Shown in pieces: positions 1 to 5,782 of a DNA stretch of 8,632 nt. Each line of letters opens with the position of its first letter. Positions within the stretch are counted from its first letter, which is position 1. Origin of the DNA: Clostridia bacterium (GTDB taxonomy: Bacteria > Bacillota > Clostridia > Clostridiales > Clostridiaceae); contig RZYZ01000086.1 in the NCBI GenBank assembly GCA_009930125.1, positions 1 to 8,632 on the forward strand, written 5' to 3'. A program made the position numbers and the translations under genes. The notes under the pieces are model-generated. The model saw only the letters and a program-made list of their open reading frames with translations. It was not told the DNA's origin and made no database searches.

Positions 1-1
1 T

Positions 2-589
2 GCCCTCTTTATGATGTTCAATCTTCATATCCTGCTGTTTCTTCTCTTCTACAATCCCGTGAACATCGTCATGTATTATCTGTACATGGCACTACTGAGC
101 CTGAATCTTCTTCCTTCCTACTCAGCGCTTGTTTATGCGGTGAGCAGAAAGAGAGAAGGAGGGAAGGGGATTTTCAGTGATTTCGTGAGAGGATACAGAA
201 AGCACTTTAAAAACAGTTTCATCATAGGGCTTTTAGGTGCTGCATTGATTACCTTCACCATGTATAATGCCCTGTTCTTCTTCCTCAGTGAAATGGAAGT
301 GATTTTTGCGATCCTGCAGTTTCAGGTATTCTTCCTGCTCATTGCTGTAATGGCCACCGTGCCGGTGATGATTTATAAAGAAGGGTCCCTTAGAGAAGTG
401 TTATCCAAGACCATAAAAAGATCTTTCAAGCTGATGCTCACCGCCACTGCAGCGGTTCTGATACTTCTTCTCACTGTGTACCTTGGCCGCATCGTCATCG
501 TGACGCTGATCTTCGGGTTTGCGCTGGCGGCCATAGCCCAGAAGACGCTGTACCTGAGGCTGCTCGGACAGCCTGATAAAAAGAAATAA
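2..589 (+). CDS. DUF624/YesL-like membrane protein, 5' end missing
   Basis: An integral membrane protein of unknown function, cut by the window edge. The frame is open to the first base, with three codons (A-L-F) before the first visible ATG at 11. In the DUF624 family about 15-25 residues normally precede the first hydrophobic stretch seen here, so the true start is probably upstream. From ATG 11 there are 192 codons. Hydrophobic segments lie near residues 3-25, 70-90, 96-117 and 140-172. The loop after the first segments (LPSYSALVYAVSRK, then an F-x-DF-x-R-x-Y-x-KHFK pattern) resembles the cytoplasmic loop of YesL-type proteins. In Bacillus such proteins often sit beside carbohydrate-uptake genes, but no transporter is visible here. 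The tail is basic (PDKKK). The stop lies 11 bases before the preferred murD start, suggesting cotranscription. Family assignment is by pattern only. Confidence 0.6.
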   Translation, partial: ALFMMFNLHILLFLLFYNPVNIVMYYLYMALLSLNLLPSYSALVYAVSRKREGGKGIFSDFVRGYRKHFKNSFIIGLLGAALITFTMYNALFFFLSEMEVIFAILQFQVFFLLIAVMATVPVMIYKEGSLREVLSKTIKRSFKLMLTATAAVLILLLTVYLGRIVIVTLIFGFALAAIAQKTLYLRLLGQPDKKK

Positions 590-600
590 GGATGGGTTTT

Positions 601-1971
601 ATGAGTAGAGATTTTAATGAATTCAAACAGGAAGTCAAGGGAAAACGAGTCGGTGTGGTTGGCCTGGGTGTCAGCAACATCCCGCTTATGGAGTTTCTTC
701 TTTCACTCGGTGCGGAGGTGGTCGGCTATGACAAGCGGAACCTGGATGCGCTTTCCGGTGAAGTCCACGATTTCAAGGACCGGGTTCGGCTTCATCTGGG
801 AGAGGATTATCTGGATCATCTCACAGGGCTTCATATGATTTTCAAGACACCGGGCATGCGCTTTGACCACCCGGCTCTTGTGAGGGCCATGGAGGAAGGG
901 GCAAGAGTCACTTCCGAAATGGAGGAGTTTCTGAAATACTGCAGGGCGAAAACCATAGGCATCACCGGCAGTGACGGGAAGACCACCACCACCACCGTGG
1001 TGGGGGAAATCCTCAGGAAAGCGGGCTACAAGGTCTACGTCGGCGGGAACATCGGTACACCGCTCTTCACGCAGGTGGAGAGCATAAGAGCTCAGGATAT
1101 GGTGGTGCTGGAACTGTCGAGCTTTCAGCTCATGACCATGACCACCTCTCCTGAAATCGCTATTGTGACCAACCTATCACCGAATCATCTGGATGTGCAT
1201 AAAGACATGGAAGAATACATCGAAGCGAAGAAGAACATCTTCCGGTATCAGAAGGCGTCGGATCTTCTGATTCTCAATGAGGACAATGAGATCACGAAAT
1301 CCTTCGCTCCCCTGGCCAAGGGGAAAGTGGAGTTCTTCTCTTCGAAGAATGAAAATGAAGATGCCTACTTCAAAGATGGAAGCCTGTATCTCCGAGATGA
1401 ACGCATCGTGGATCTCTCCGAAATGAAAGTCAAAGGCATCCACAATGCGGAAAATTTTCTGGCGGCTTTTCTGGCGGTGGAGGACTTCGTGGTGAAGCCC
1501 ATCATGAGAGAAACAGCGCTGACCTTTCCCGGAGTGAAGCATCGCTGCCAGTTCATAAGGGAGCATAAGGGTGTGAAGTACTACAACGATTCCATCGCAT
1601 CCAGTCCCACAAGGACCCTGGCAAGCCTGCGATCCTTTGACCGGAAGGTCAATGTCATACTGGGCGGGTATGACAAGCAGCTTGATTTCGCCCCCTTGGC
1701 GGAAGAGGGTTACAAGTATATCTGGAATGCGGTGCTGGTGGGTGCGACGAAATACAAGATCCAGGAGGCCTTCAGAAAGGCGGAGAATAAAACAGGAAAA
1801 TATGTGCCTCTTCACATGGCGGAAAGCTTCGAAGATGCGGTGAAGATCCTGAAATCTCTCAGCAAGGAGGGCGATGCCGCCATCCTTTCACCTGCCTGTG
1901 CGAGCTTTGATCTGTTCAGGAATTTCGAGGAACGTGGGGATACATTCGTGAAACTTGTGAATGAATTCTGA
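601..1971 (+). CDS. murD: UDP-N-acetylmuramoyl-L-alanine--D-glutamate ligase (MurD)
   Basis: Cytoplasmic Mur ligase that joins D-glutamate to UDP-MurNAc-L-Ala using ATP, the second amino-acid addition in peptidoglycan precursor synthesis. The protein is 456 residues, usual for MurD. Numbered from ATG 601: an N-terminal Rossmann domain with GLGVSNI (21-27); the ATP loop GITGSDGKTTT (120-130, lysine 127), whose SDG form is common in MurD; GGNIGTPL (148-155); ELSSFQ (171-176); NLSPNHLDVH (191-200); a lysine near 210 in the EAKKNIF stretch, probably the carbamylated one; HNAEN (281-285); FPGVKHRCQF (309-318); YNDSIASSPT (328-337); GGYDK (355-359); and LSPACASFDLF (429-439). ATG 592 is in frame, but the AAGGA at 588-592 is too close to it and sits 8 bases before ATG 601, so 601 is preferred. 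The surrounding genes are not the usual division and cell-wall cluster. Confidence 0.96.
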   Translation: MSRDFNEFKQEVKGKRVGVVGLGVSNIPLMEFLLSLGAEVVGYDKRNLDALSGEVHDFKDRVRLHLGEDYLDHLTGLHMIFKTPGMRFDHPALVRAMEEGARVTSEMEEFLKYCRAKTIGITGSDGKTTTTTVVGEILRKAGYKVYVGGNIGTPLFTQVESIRAQDMVVLELSSFQLMTMTTSPEIAIVTNLSPNHLDVHKDMEEYIEAKKNIFRYQKASDLLILNEDNEITKSFAPLAKGKVEFFSSKNENEDAYFKDGSLYLRDERIVDLSEMKVKGIHNAENFLAAFLAVEDFVVKPIMRETALTFPGVKHRCQFIREHKGVKYYNDSIASSPTRTLASLRSFDRKVNVILGGYDKQLDFAPLAEEGYKYIWNAVLVGATKYKIQEAFRKAENKTGKYVPLHMAESFEDAVKILKSLSKEGDAAILSPACASFDLFRNFEERGDTFVKLVNEF

Positions 1972-1978
1972 ATATCTG

Positions 1979-2008
1979 TGGAACAATGAGTTTTTTTTAG
2001 GTGTTCCA
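1979..2008. repeat. Inverted repeat upstream of the pfk promoter
   Basis: TGGAACA (1979-1985) and TGTTCCA (2002-2008) form a perfect 7-bp inverted repeat. The 16-base centre contains a run of eight T. The right arm ends 2 bases before the proposed -35 of the pfk promoter (2010). With T in the loop rather than after the stem it does not look like an ordinary terminator for murD. A regulator operator is possible, and so is chance. Confidence 0.35.
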
Positions 2009-2009
2009 A

Positions 2010-2038
2010 TTGTATCATTGTGAACTTTGGGGTAAAAT
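2010..2038 (+). promoter_or_regulatory. Probable sigma-A promoter of the phosphofructokinase gene
   Basis: TTGTAT (2010-2015) and TAAAAT (2033-2038) are separated by exactly 17 bases. The -10 matches 5 of 6 consensus bases and the -35 only 3 of 6. Transcription would begin near 2045, leaving a leader of about 58 bases before the ATG at 2103. The 131-base gap after murD and this promoter suggest that pfk is a separate transcription unit, although no strong terminator follows murD. Confidence 0.5.
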
Positions 2039-2102
2039 TTACTAGAAACACAAACAAAAGAAATCGGGTATAAAGTGGCTTTTAAAGCTATAGGAGGGTA
2101 AT

Positions 2103-3206
2103 ATGAACAAGAAAAGCAACATCAAAAGAATCGGGATCATGACTGGTGGCGGAGACTGTCCTGGACTGAATCCTGTCATCAGAGCGGTGACAAAGATGGC
2201 GACAAAGGAATACGGCTGGGAAGTCATCGGGATCAGAAACGGGTATAAGGGTCTCTATGAAAATGACTGGGTGAAGCTTGAGGGAGATGTCACATCAGGC
2301 CTTCTTCATAAGGGTGGTACCATCCTTTACAGCTCTAACAAAGACAATCTGTTCCATTATCTGGTAGAGGAAAACGGAGAAATGGTGTATAAGGATGTTT
2401 CCGATGTGGGTGTCGAGAACATCAGAAACCTGGGCATCGACGTCATGTTCATCGTGGGTGGTGACGGTACGCTGACTTCCGCCAGAGACTTTGCAAGAAA
2501 AGGGGTTAATGTCGTAGCCATTCCAAAGACCATCGACAATGACCTGGCTTCCACCGACCGTACCTTCGGTTTTTCCACAGCGGTCAACGTGGCAACAGAA
2601 GCACTGGACCGTCTGCATACTACAGCGCAGTCCCATCACAGAATCATGGTTCTTGAAGTCATGGGAAGATACGCAGGCTGGATTTCACTTCATGCGGGCA
2701 TCGCCGGTGGTGCGGATGTAATCCTTCTTCCTGAGATTCCTTATGATATCCATAAGGTGGCAGAGAAGATTGAAGAAAGAAAGAAACATGGAAAGAACTT
2801 CTCCATCGTAGTCGTAGGAGAAGGCGCAAAACCGCTGGACGGAGAAGTTGTGGTAAGAGATGTAGTGGAAGATTCACCAGATCCGATCAGACTGGGTGGT
2901 ATCGGCATCAAGGTTGCCCACGATCTGGAAAAGCTATGCGGAAATGAGACAAGAGCCACCATTCTTGGTCATCTGCAGAGAGGCGGAAGCCCCTCTTCAT
3001 CAGACAGAATCCTTTCTACCAGATATGGTGTGGCAGCGGTGAAGCTGGCAGCAGAAGGAAAATTCGGAAACATGGTGACCTTGAAGGGCAGCCACATGTC
3101 CTATGACTCTCTGGAGAATGTCATCGGACAGAAATCAAAGAACGTGAATCCCAATGGAGAACTGGTTGAAACAGCAAGATCCATCGGAATCTCTTTCGGA
3201 GACTGA
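2103..3206 (+). CDS. pfkA: 6-phosphofructokinase, group III (mixed-substrate) type
   Basis: Cytoplasmic glycolytic enzyme phosphorylating fructose 6-phosphate to fructose 1,6-bisphosphate. The protein is 367 residues, longer than the about 320 of E. coli PfkA and typical of the mixed ATP/PPi group. Visible motifs: phosphoryl-donor loop GIMTGGGDCPGLN (11-23); GGDGT (119-123); PKTIDND (141-147) with catalytic Asp145 (E. coli Asp127); MGRYAGW (187-193); and substrate-binding ATILGHLQRGGSP (285-297). Two positions report donor choice. Gly122 (E. coli Gly104) is the ATP-type residue, whereas Lys142 (E. coli Gly124) is the residue found in PPi-type enzymes. ATP use is more likely, but this is an inference. 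Start: AGGAGG at 2092-2097, 5 bases before ATG. Arginine is almost always AGA (16 of 18 by my reading), consistent with high expression. No pyk gene follows; the gene stands alone. Confidence 0.93.
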   Translation: MNKKSNIKRIGIMTGGGDCPGLNPVIRAVTKMATKEYGWEVIGIRNGYKGLYENDWVKLEGDVTSGLLHKGGTILYSSNKDNLFHYLVEENGEMVYKDVSDVGVENIRNLGIDVMFIVGGDGTLTSARDFARKGVNVVAIPKTIDNDLASTDRTFGFSTAVNVATEALDRLHTTAQSHHRIMVLEVMGRYAGWISLHAGIAGGADVILLPEIPYDIHKVAEKIEERKKHGKNFSIVVVGEGAKPLDGEVVVRDVVEDSPDPIRLGGIGIKVAHDLEKLCGNETRATILGHLQRGGSPSSSDRILSTRYGVAAVKLAAEGKFGNMVTLKGSHMSYDSLENVIGQKSKNVNPNGELVETARSIGISFGD

Positions 3207-3218
3207 TCAGAATTTACG

Positions 3219-3246
3219 AAGAACCATGCTTTCGGGTATGGTTCTT
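3219..3246 (+). terminator. Hairpin after pfk, weak terminator or mRNA 3' stabiliser
   Basis: AAGAACCAT (3219-3227) pairs perfectly with ATGGTTCTT (3238-3246), and the pairing can continue inward to a TTCG tetraloop (3231-3234). It lies 12 bases after the pfk stop. The following T tract is very short (3245-3247), so it may be an inefficient terminator or a block to 3' exonucleases, backed up by the next hairpin. Confidence 0.55.
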
Positions 3247-3294
3247 TGCACGTAGTGAGGGCTTCCTGTCATCATTTGAAAAATCCGGAATTTA

Positions 3295-3350
3295 AAAAGC
3301 TCGACAGTTCTCTGTCCCTAGAAGGGCGAGGAATCAGTCGAGCTTTTCTT
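3295..3350. terminator. Bidirectional intrinsic terminator between convergent genes
   Basis: AAAAGCTCGAC (3295-3305) and GTCGAGCTTTT (3337-3347) form a perfect 11-bp stem with A-rich and T-rich flanks, so it can end transcripts from either side. The 31-base interior is also structured: CTC (3310-3312) with GAG (3328-3330) and CCC (3316-3318) with GGG (3324-3326), making one long rod. On the plus strand the tail is CTTTTCTTT; on the minus strand it is CTTTTTAAA. It serves pfk (plus) and the DUF1295 gene (minus). Confidence 0.8.
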
Positions 3351-3384
3351 TAAGATATTATTTTATTCAGCTTTTTTTCCAATG

Positions 3385-4257
3385 TTACTTTGCCCATGGG
3401 AAAATCATGGGGACGCGCTTTTTATAGTCTTCCCAGCCATCGTATTTCTCCATGTTTTTCTCCAGCATTGGGGTTGAGATCTTAATCAGGACTGTACTCA
3501 TGATCACTGGAGATAAAAGGAGGACGAGATAATAAAGGACCGGAATGTCACCATTAAAGAGCATCGCCAAACCGGCGATATAGAGTCCGACCCAGATCAT
3601 GATCTCACCGAAATAGTTCGGGTGGCGGGTGACGGACCAGAGGCCAGACTGGAGTAACGTCCGCGTGCCTTTTTGAATATGCTGACGCAGCTGTTCATCC
3701 CCGACGACTTCAAAGAACAAACCGGTGAAGGAAAGGAAGAGGCCGATGTAGACAACCCACTGGCTTACACCGGTAAAGTCGAAGGCGTTGAATTTAATGA
3801 TTGCATAACCGGCCGAACCGACGACAAAATTGATGATTCCCTGCACCATAAACACGCGGAAGAAAGCAATCAGTACAACATTGTCTCCCCATTCCTCGCG
3901 CCACTGACGATAGCGGAAGTCTTCCGGCTTACCGTGGTTGCGTTTGAATAGACGAATGCTTAAGCGTAGTCCCCAGAATGTGATGAAGCCTACGACAAGA
4001 TAGGATAAGACTGTGGGCTCACTTGTGGCGAAAAGCGTGACCCAGCTGCCGATCACAAAGCCCATGCCCCATCCGATATCAACAATGGAATTGTTTTTGA
4101 TCGCCGTCGCGATGAAGAAAATCACAGTGAAGTAGACAAAAGTGACAATCATAGGCAGAATGAGCCCGTCTGATCCCCAACGTGTAAAACCGAGGGTCGA
4201 GATTGCCAGGGTTATGATAAATAATAGCGGGTAAATAATAAGACGCTTCTTGTCCAT
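3385..4257 (-). CDS. DUF1295 family membrane protein (steroid 5-alpha-reductase/ICMT-like fold)
   Basis: A 290-residue polytopic membrane protein of the DUF1295 family, related to the steroid reductase C-terminal domain and isoprenylcysteine methyltransferases. No substrate is established that I can assign. Hydrophobic segments lie near residues 7-24, 33-52, 60-76, 84-102, 127-150, 165-184, 219-233 and 238-259. Family motifs: SIVDIGWGMGF (57-67); WGLRLSIRL (95-103) followed by PEDFRYRQWR (111-120); FFEVVGDEQL (181-190); GLWSVTRHPNYFGE (205-218), the conserved C-terminal RHPNYxGE core; and a YKKRVPMIFPW ending. Start: AGGAG (4266-4270, minus strand) lies 8 bases before ATG at 4257, behind an extended -10 promoter. 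All 14 arginine codons are CGN (mostly CGC/CGT), with no AGA or AGG, in sharp contrast to the flanking genes. This suggests acquisition from another genome. It is monocistronic and convergent with pfk. Confidence 0.82.
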   Translation of the reverse strand: MDKKRLIIYPLLFIITLAISTLGFTRWGSDGLILPMIVTFVYFTVIFFIATAIKNNSIVDIGWGMGFVIGSWVTLFATSEPTVLSYLVVGFITFWGLRLSIRLFKRNHGKPEDFRYRQWREEWGDNVVLIAFFRVFMVQGIINFVVGSAGYAIIKFNAFDFTGVSQWVVYIGLFLSFTGLFFEVVGDEQLRQHIQKGTRTLLQSGLWSVTRHPNYFGEIMIWVGLYIAGLAMLFNGDIPVLYYLVLLLSPVIMSTVLIKISTPMLEKNMEKYDGWEDYKKRVPMIFPWAK

Positions 4258-4292
4258 ATAAATCGCTCCTTTTTTTGAAAATTCCTAATTCC

Positions 4293-4301
4293 AGTATAGC
4301 A
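4293..4301 (-). promoter_or_regulatory. Extended -10 promoter of the DUF1295 gene
   Basis: On the minus strand, TGCTATACT reads as an extended -10 element (TG-n-TATACT, hexamer at 4293-4298). A poor -35 (TTCAGA, 4318-4323, spacing 19) may not be needed because of the TG motif. The start of transcription would be near 4286, giving a leader of about 30 bases that carries the AGGAG ribosome binding site. Confidence 0.55.
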
Positions 4302-4415
4302 TTTTTCCTGTAAAATATCTGAATAATAGGGAGGGAGATACATAAAAAGCATAGGAGCTACACAGTACGTAGTAAAAAAGAATGGAAAACATAAATAGTC
4401 GGAAAGGATAAAGAC

Positions 4416-4442
4416 ATGCTGCATTCATTGCTTATTTTTTGA
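4416..4442 (+). CDS. Possible 8-residue leader peptide
   Basis: ATG at 4416 opens a frame reading MLHSLLIF and then TGA. AAAGGA at 4403-4408 sits 7 bases upstream, which is good spacing for a ribosome binding site. The first codons (ATGCTGCA) are the octamer that can pair with 4514-4521, so a ribosome here could change the folding downstream. Three of eight residues are leucine. Very short ORFs like this arise by chance often, so this is a hypothesis. Confidence 0.25.
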   Translation: MLHSLLIF

Positions 4443-4461
4443 GGGAGGAAGGCTTTCTGTA

Positions 4462-4560
4462 GTGAAGTCAGTCCATTTCACTTGCTTTCTAATCCGCAAG
4501 AGAGAACCTGCACTGCAGCATAAGGGGGAGAGGGGTTTATCCGTGATGCTGCAGTGCTGA
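4462..4560 (+). CDS. Possible 32-residue upstream ORF coupled to the M20 gene
   Basis: GTG 4462 opens a 32-codon frame (beginning MKSVHFTCFLIRK, ending VMLQC). Its TGA at 4558-4560 overlaps the ATG at 4560 as TGATG, the usual arrangement for translational coupling, and that ATG is in frame with the amidohydrolase. A purine-rich AGGAAGG at 4446-4452 could serve as a ribosome site 9 bases upstream. Translation through it would unfold the 4510-4557 hairpin. The protein resembles nothing I recognise. The weak ribosome sites at the amidohydrolase starts make coupling plausible, but the ORF may be chance. Confidence 0.25.
   Translation: MKSVHFTCFLIRKREPALQHKGERGLSVMLQC
4510..4557 (+). promoter_or_regulatory. 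Perfect 12-bp hairpin just before the M20 start
   Basis: GCACTGCAGCAT (4510-4521) and ATGCTGCAGTGC (4546-4557) are perfect inverted complements around a 24-base purine-rich loop containing AAGGGGGAGAGGGG. No T tract follows on either strand, so it is not an intrinsic terminator. The right arm covers the in-frame GTG at 4554 and ends 2 bases before the ATG at 4560. It could control translation initiation as RNA, or be a protein-binding palindrome as DNA. Confidence 0.5.
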
Positions 4561-4574
4561 TGAGTTGGGGTATT

Positions 4575-5747
4575 ATGGAAAATGAAGTAATGAGAAAAGC
4601 TGTTGAGATTGAAGACTATGTTCTGTCCTTCAGAAGAGACCTTCATGCCCATCCTGAGCTCAGCGGGGAAGAGGTGGAAACCCAGAAGAAGATCATAAGA
4701 GAACTGGAGAAACTGGATATTTCCTATAGAAAAGCGGGGTCGACTTCCATCATCGCCACTTTGACTGGCGGCAGGAAAGGAAAGACCGTGGCGCTGCGAG
4801 GGGATATAGATGCGTTGCCCATCGTGGAAGAGGCGGATGTTCCCTTCAGATCCACAGTGGAAGGTAAAATGCACGCCTGCGGACATGATGCCCACGCGTC
4901 CATGCTATTGGGGGCTGCGAAAATTCTGTCTGAAATGAAGGAGGAGATTTCAGGAGAGGTCCGGTTTTTCTTTCAGGAAGGAGAAGAGACGTTCACCGGA
5001 GCGAAGAAGATCATAGAAGCGGGTGGGATGGAAGGCGTGGATGCCTGTTTCGGTATGCATGGCATGCCAAGCCTCTCCACTGGGCAGGTGGACATCACGC
5101 CAGGCTACCGCATGGCAGGTTGCGACACTATTTATGTAAAGCTGGAAGGCGTATCGGGGCATAGCTCCATGCCTCATCTGGCCAGAGACACCATTCATCC
5201 TGCCTGTGTTTTCGTCACAGGACTCCAGGGCATCATCACCAAGAATCTGAATGCCCAGGATCCGGTGGTGCTTTCCGTAGGAAAATTTATGGGCGGAACC
5301 AAAGCCAACATCATTTCAAAATACACGGAGCTTGAAATATCCATGAGATACTTCAGTCCCGAGGCCAGAAAGAGAGTGCATGAAGGAATCAGAAGGCATG
5401 CGAAGGCCATCGGAGAGGCCTATGAGGTGAAGGTGGACGTGGAGATCGAGGAAAGTGCACTAAGTCTCTACAACGAGGAAGAGGTGACGAGGATTGCCTC
5501 TGAAAGTGCTGAAAAAGTATTCGGAAAGCAGAACATCATCATCACGCCAAGACTCATGGGTTCCGAAGACATGCCTTTCTATTTCCAGCATGCCAAGGGC
5601 GTCTACGCGTTTCTTGGATACAGAAACGAGGAGAAGGAAGCCATCTATTTTCCTCATCATGAGAAATTCAAGATCGATGAGGATTACCTGAAGTTCGGGG
5701 TAGCCCTTCATGTTCAGTTTGCTCTGGATTTTCTCAGGTCATCATAA
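4575..5747 (+). CDS. M20D family metallo-amidohydrolase (N-acyl amino acid hydrolase type)
   Basis: Cytoplasmic di-metal amidohydrolase of the M20D group, which contains hippurate hydrolases, N-acyl-L-amino acid amidohydrolases and N-acetyldiaminopimelate deacetylases. The exact substrate cannot be read from sequence. It is 390 residues, typical for the family. Numbered from ATG 4575: RRDLHAHPEL (20-29); LRGDIDALP (74-82); HACGHDAH (100-107) with the metal-binding Cys and His; QEGEE (134-138) with the catalytic Glu pair; GMHG (161-164); lid-domain SGHSS (194-198); GSEDMPFY (329-336); and PHHEKF (360-365) with the last metal His. No signal peptide is seen. The start is uncertain: in-frame GTG 4554 and ATG 4560, 4575 and 4590 all have weak ribosome sites. 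4575 puts the RRDLH motif at its usual distance; 4560 overlaps an upstream TGA. The UvrA-like gene follows after 35 bases, probably cotranscribed. Confidence 0.88.
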   Translation: MENEVMRKAVEIEDYVLSFRRDLHAHPELSGEEVETQKKIIRELEKLDISYRKAGSTSIIATLTGGRKGKTVALRGDIDALPIVEEADVPFRSTVEGKMHACGHDAHASMLLGAAKILSEMKEEISGEVRFFFQEGEETFTGAKKIIEAGGMEGVDACFGMHGMPSLSTGQVDITPGYRMAGCDTIYVKLEGVSGHSSMPHLARDTIHPACVFVTGLQGIITKNLNAQDPVVLSVGKFMGGTKANIISKYTELEISMRYFSPEARKRVHEGIRRHAKAIGEAYEVKVDVEIEESALSLYNEEEVTRIASESAEKVFGKQNIIITPRLMGSEDMPFYFQHAKGVYAFLGYRNEEKEAIYFPHHEKFKIDEDYLKFGVALHVQFALDFLRSS

Positions 5748-5782
5748 GAAAAGGAACAGGATCACTAAAAGGAGGGGAAGAA

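Larger units (their letters stand above)
4258..4574 (+). other. Intergenic leader region before the M20 amidohydrolase gene
   Basis: This 317-base stretch separates divergent genes. The first 45 bases hold the minus-strand DUF1295 promoter and ribosome site. I found no convincing plus-strand promoter. The second half looks like a structured mRNA leader. AGTGAAGT/ATTTCACT (4461-4468/4475-4482) and CTTGC/GCAAG (4481-4485/4496-4500) are small hairpins that share two bases. They are followed by the large hairpin at 4510-4557. The octamer ATGCTGCA occurs at 4416-4423 and 4546-4553, with its complement at 4514-4521, so two mutually exclusive pairings are possible. Two small ORFs with ribosome-site-like sequences lie within (listed separately). 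It matches no known riboswitch or T-box that I recognise. Confidence 0.45.

Noticed and set aside
1177..1815. 212-codon minus-strand open frame antisense to murD
   Set aside because: It lies entirely within the strongly conserved murD coding sequence and its translation shows no recognisable motif.
4321..4380. SD-like AGGGAGGGAG near 4328 as the start of a small gene
   Set aside because: No start codon lies at a suitable distance on the plus strand.
4510..4557. 12-bp hairpin as an intrinsic terminator
   Set aside because: No T-rich tract follows the stem on either strand.
4450..4575. Known riboswitch or T-box
   Set aside because: No T-box sequence, SAM, lysine, guanidine or other familiar core motif could be found by eye.
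4425..4895. 156-codon minus-strand open frame across the M20 leader and gene start
   Set aside because: It overlaps the conserved M20 catalytic region, has no convincing ribosome site and crosses the inverted repeat. Its translation resembles no family.
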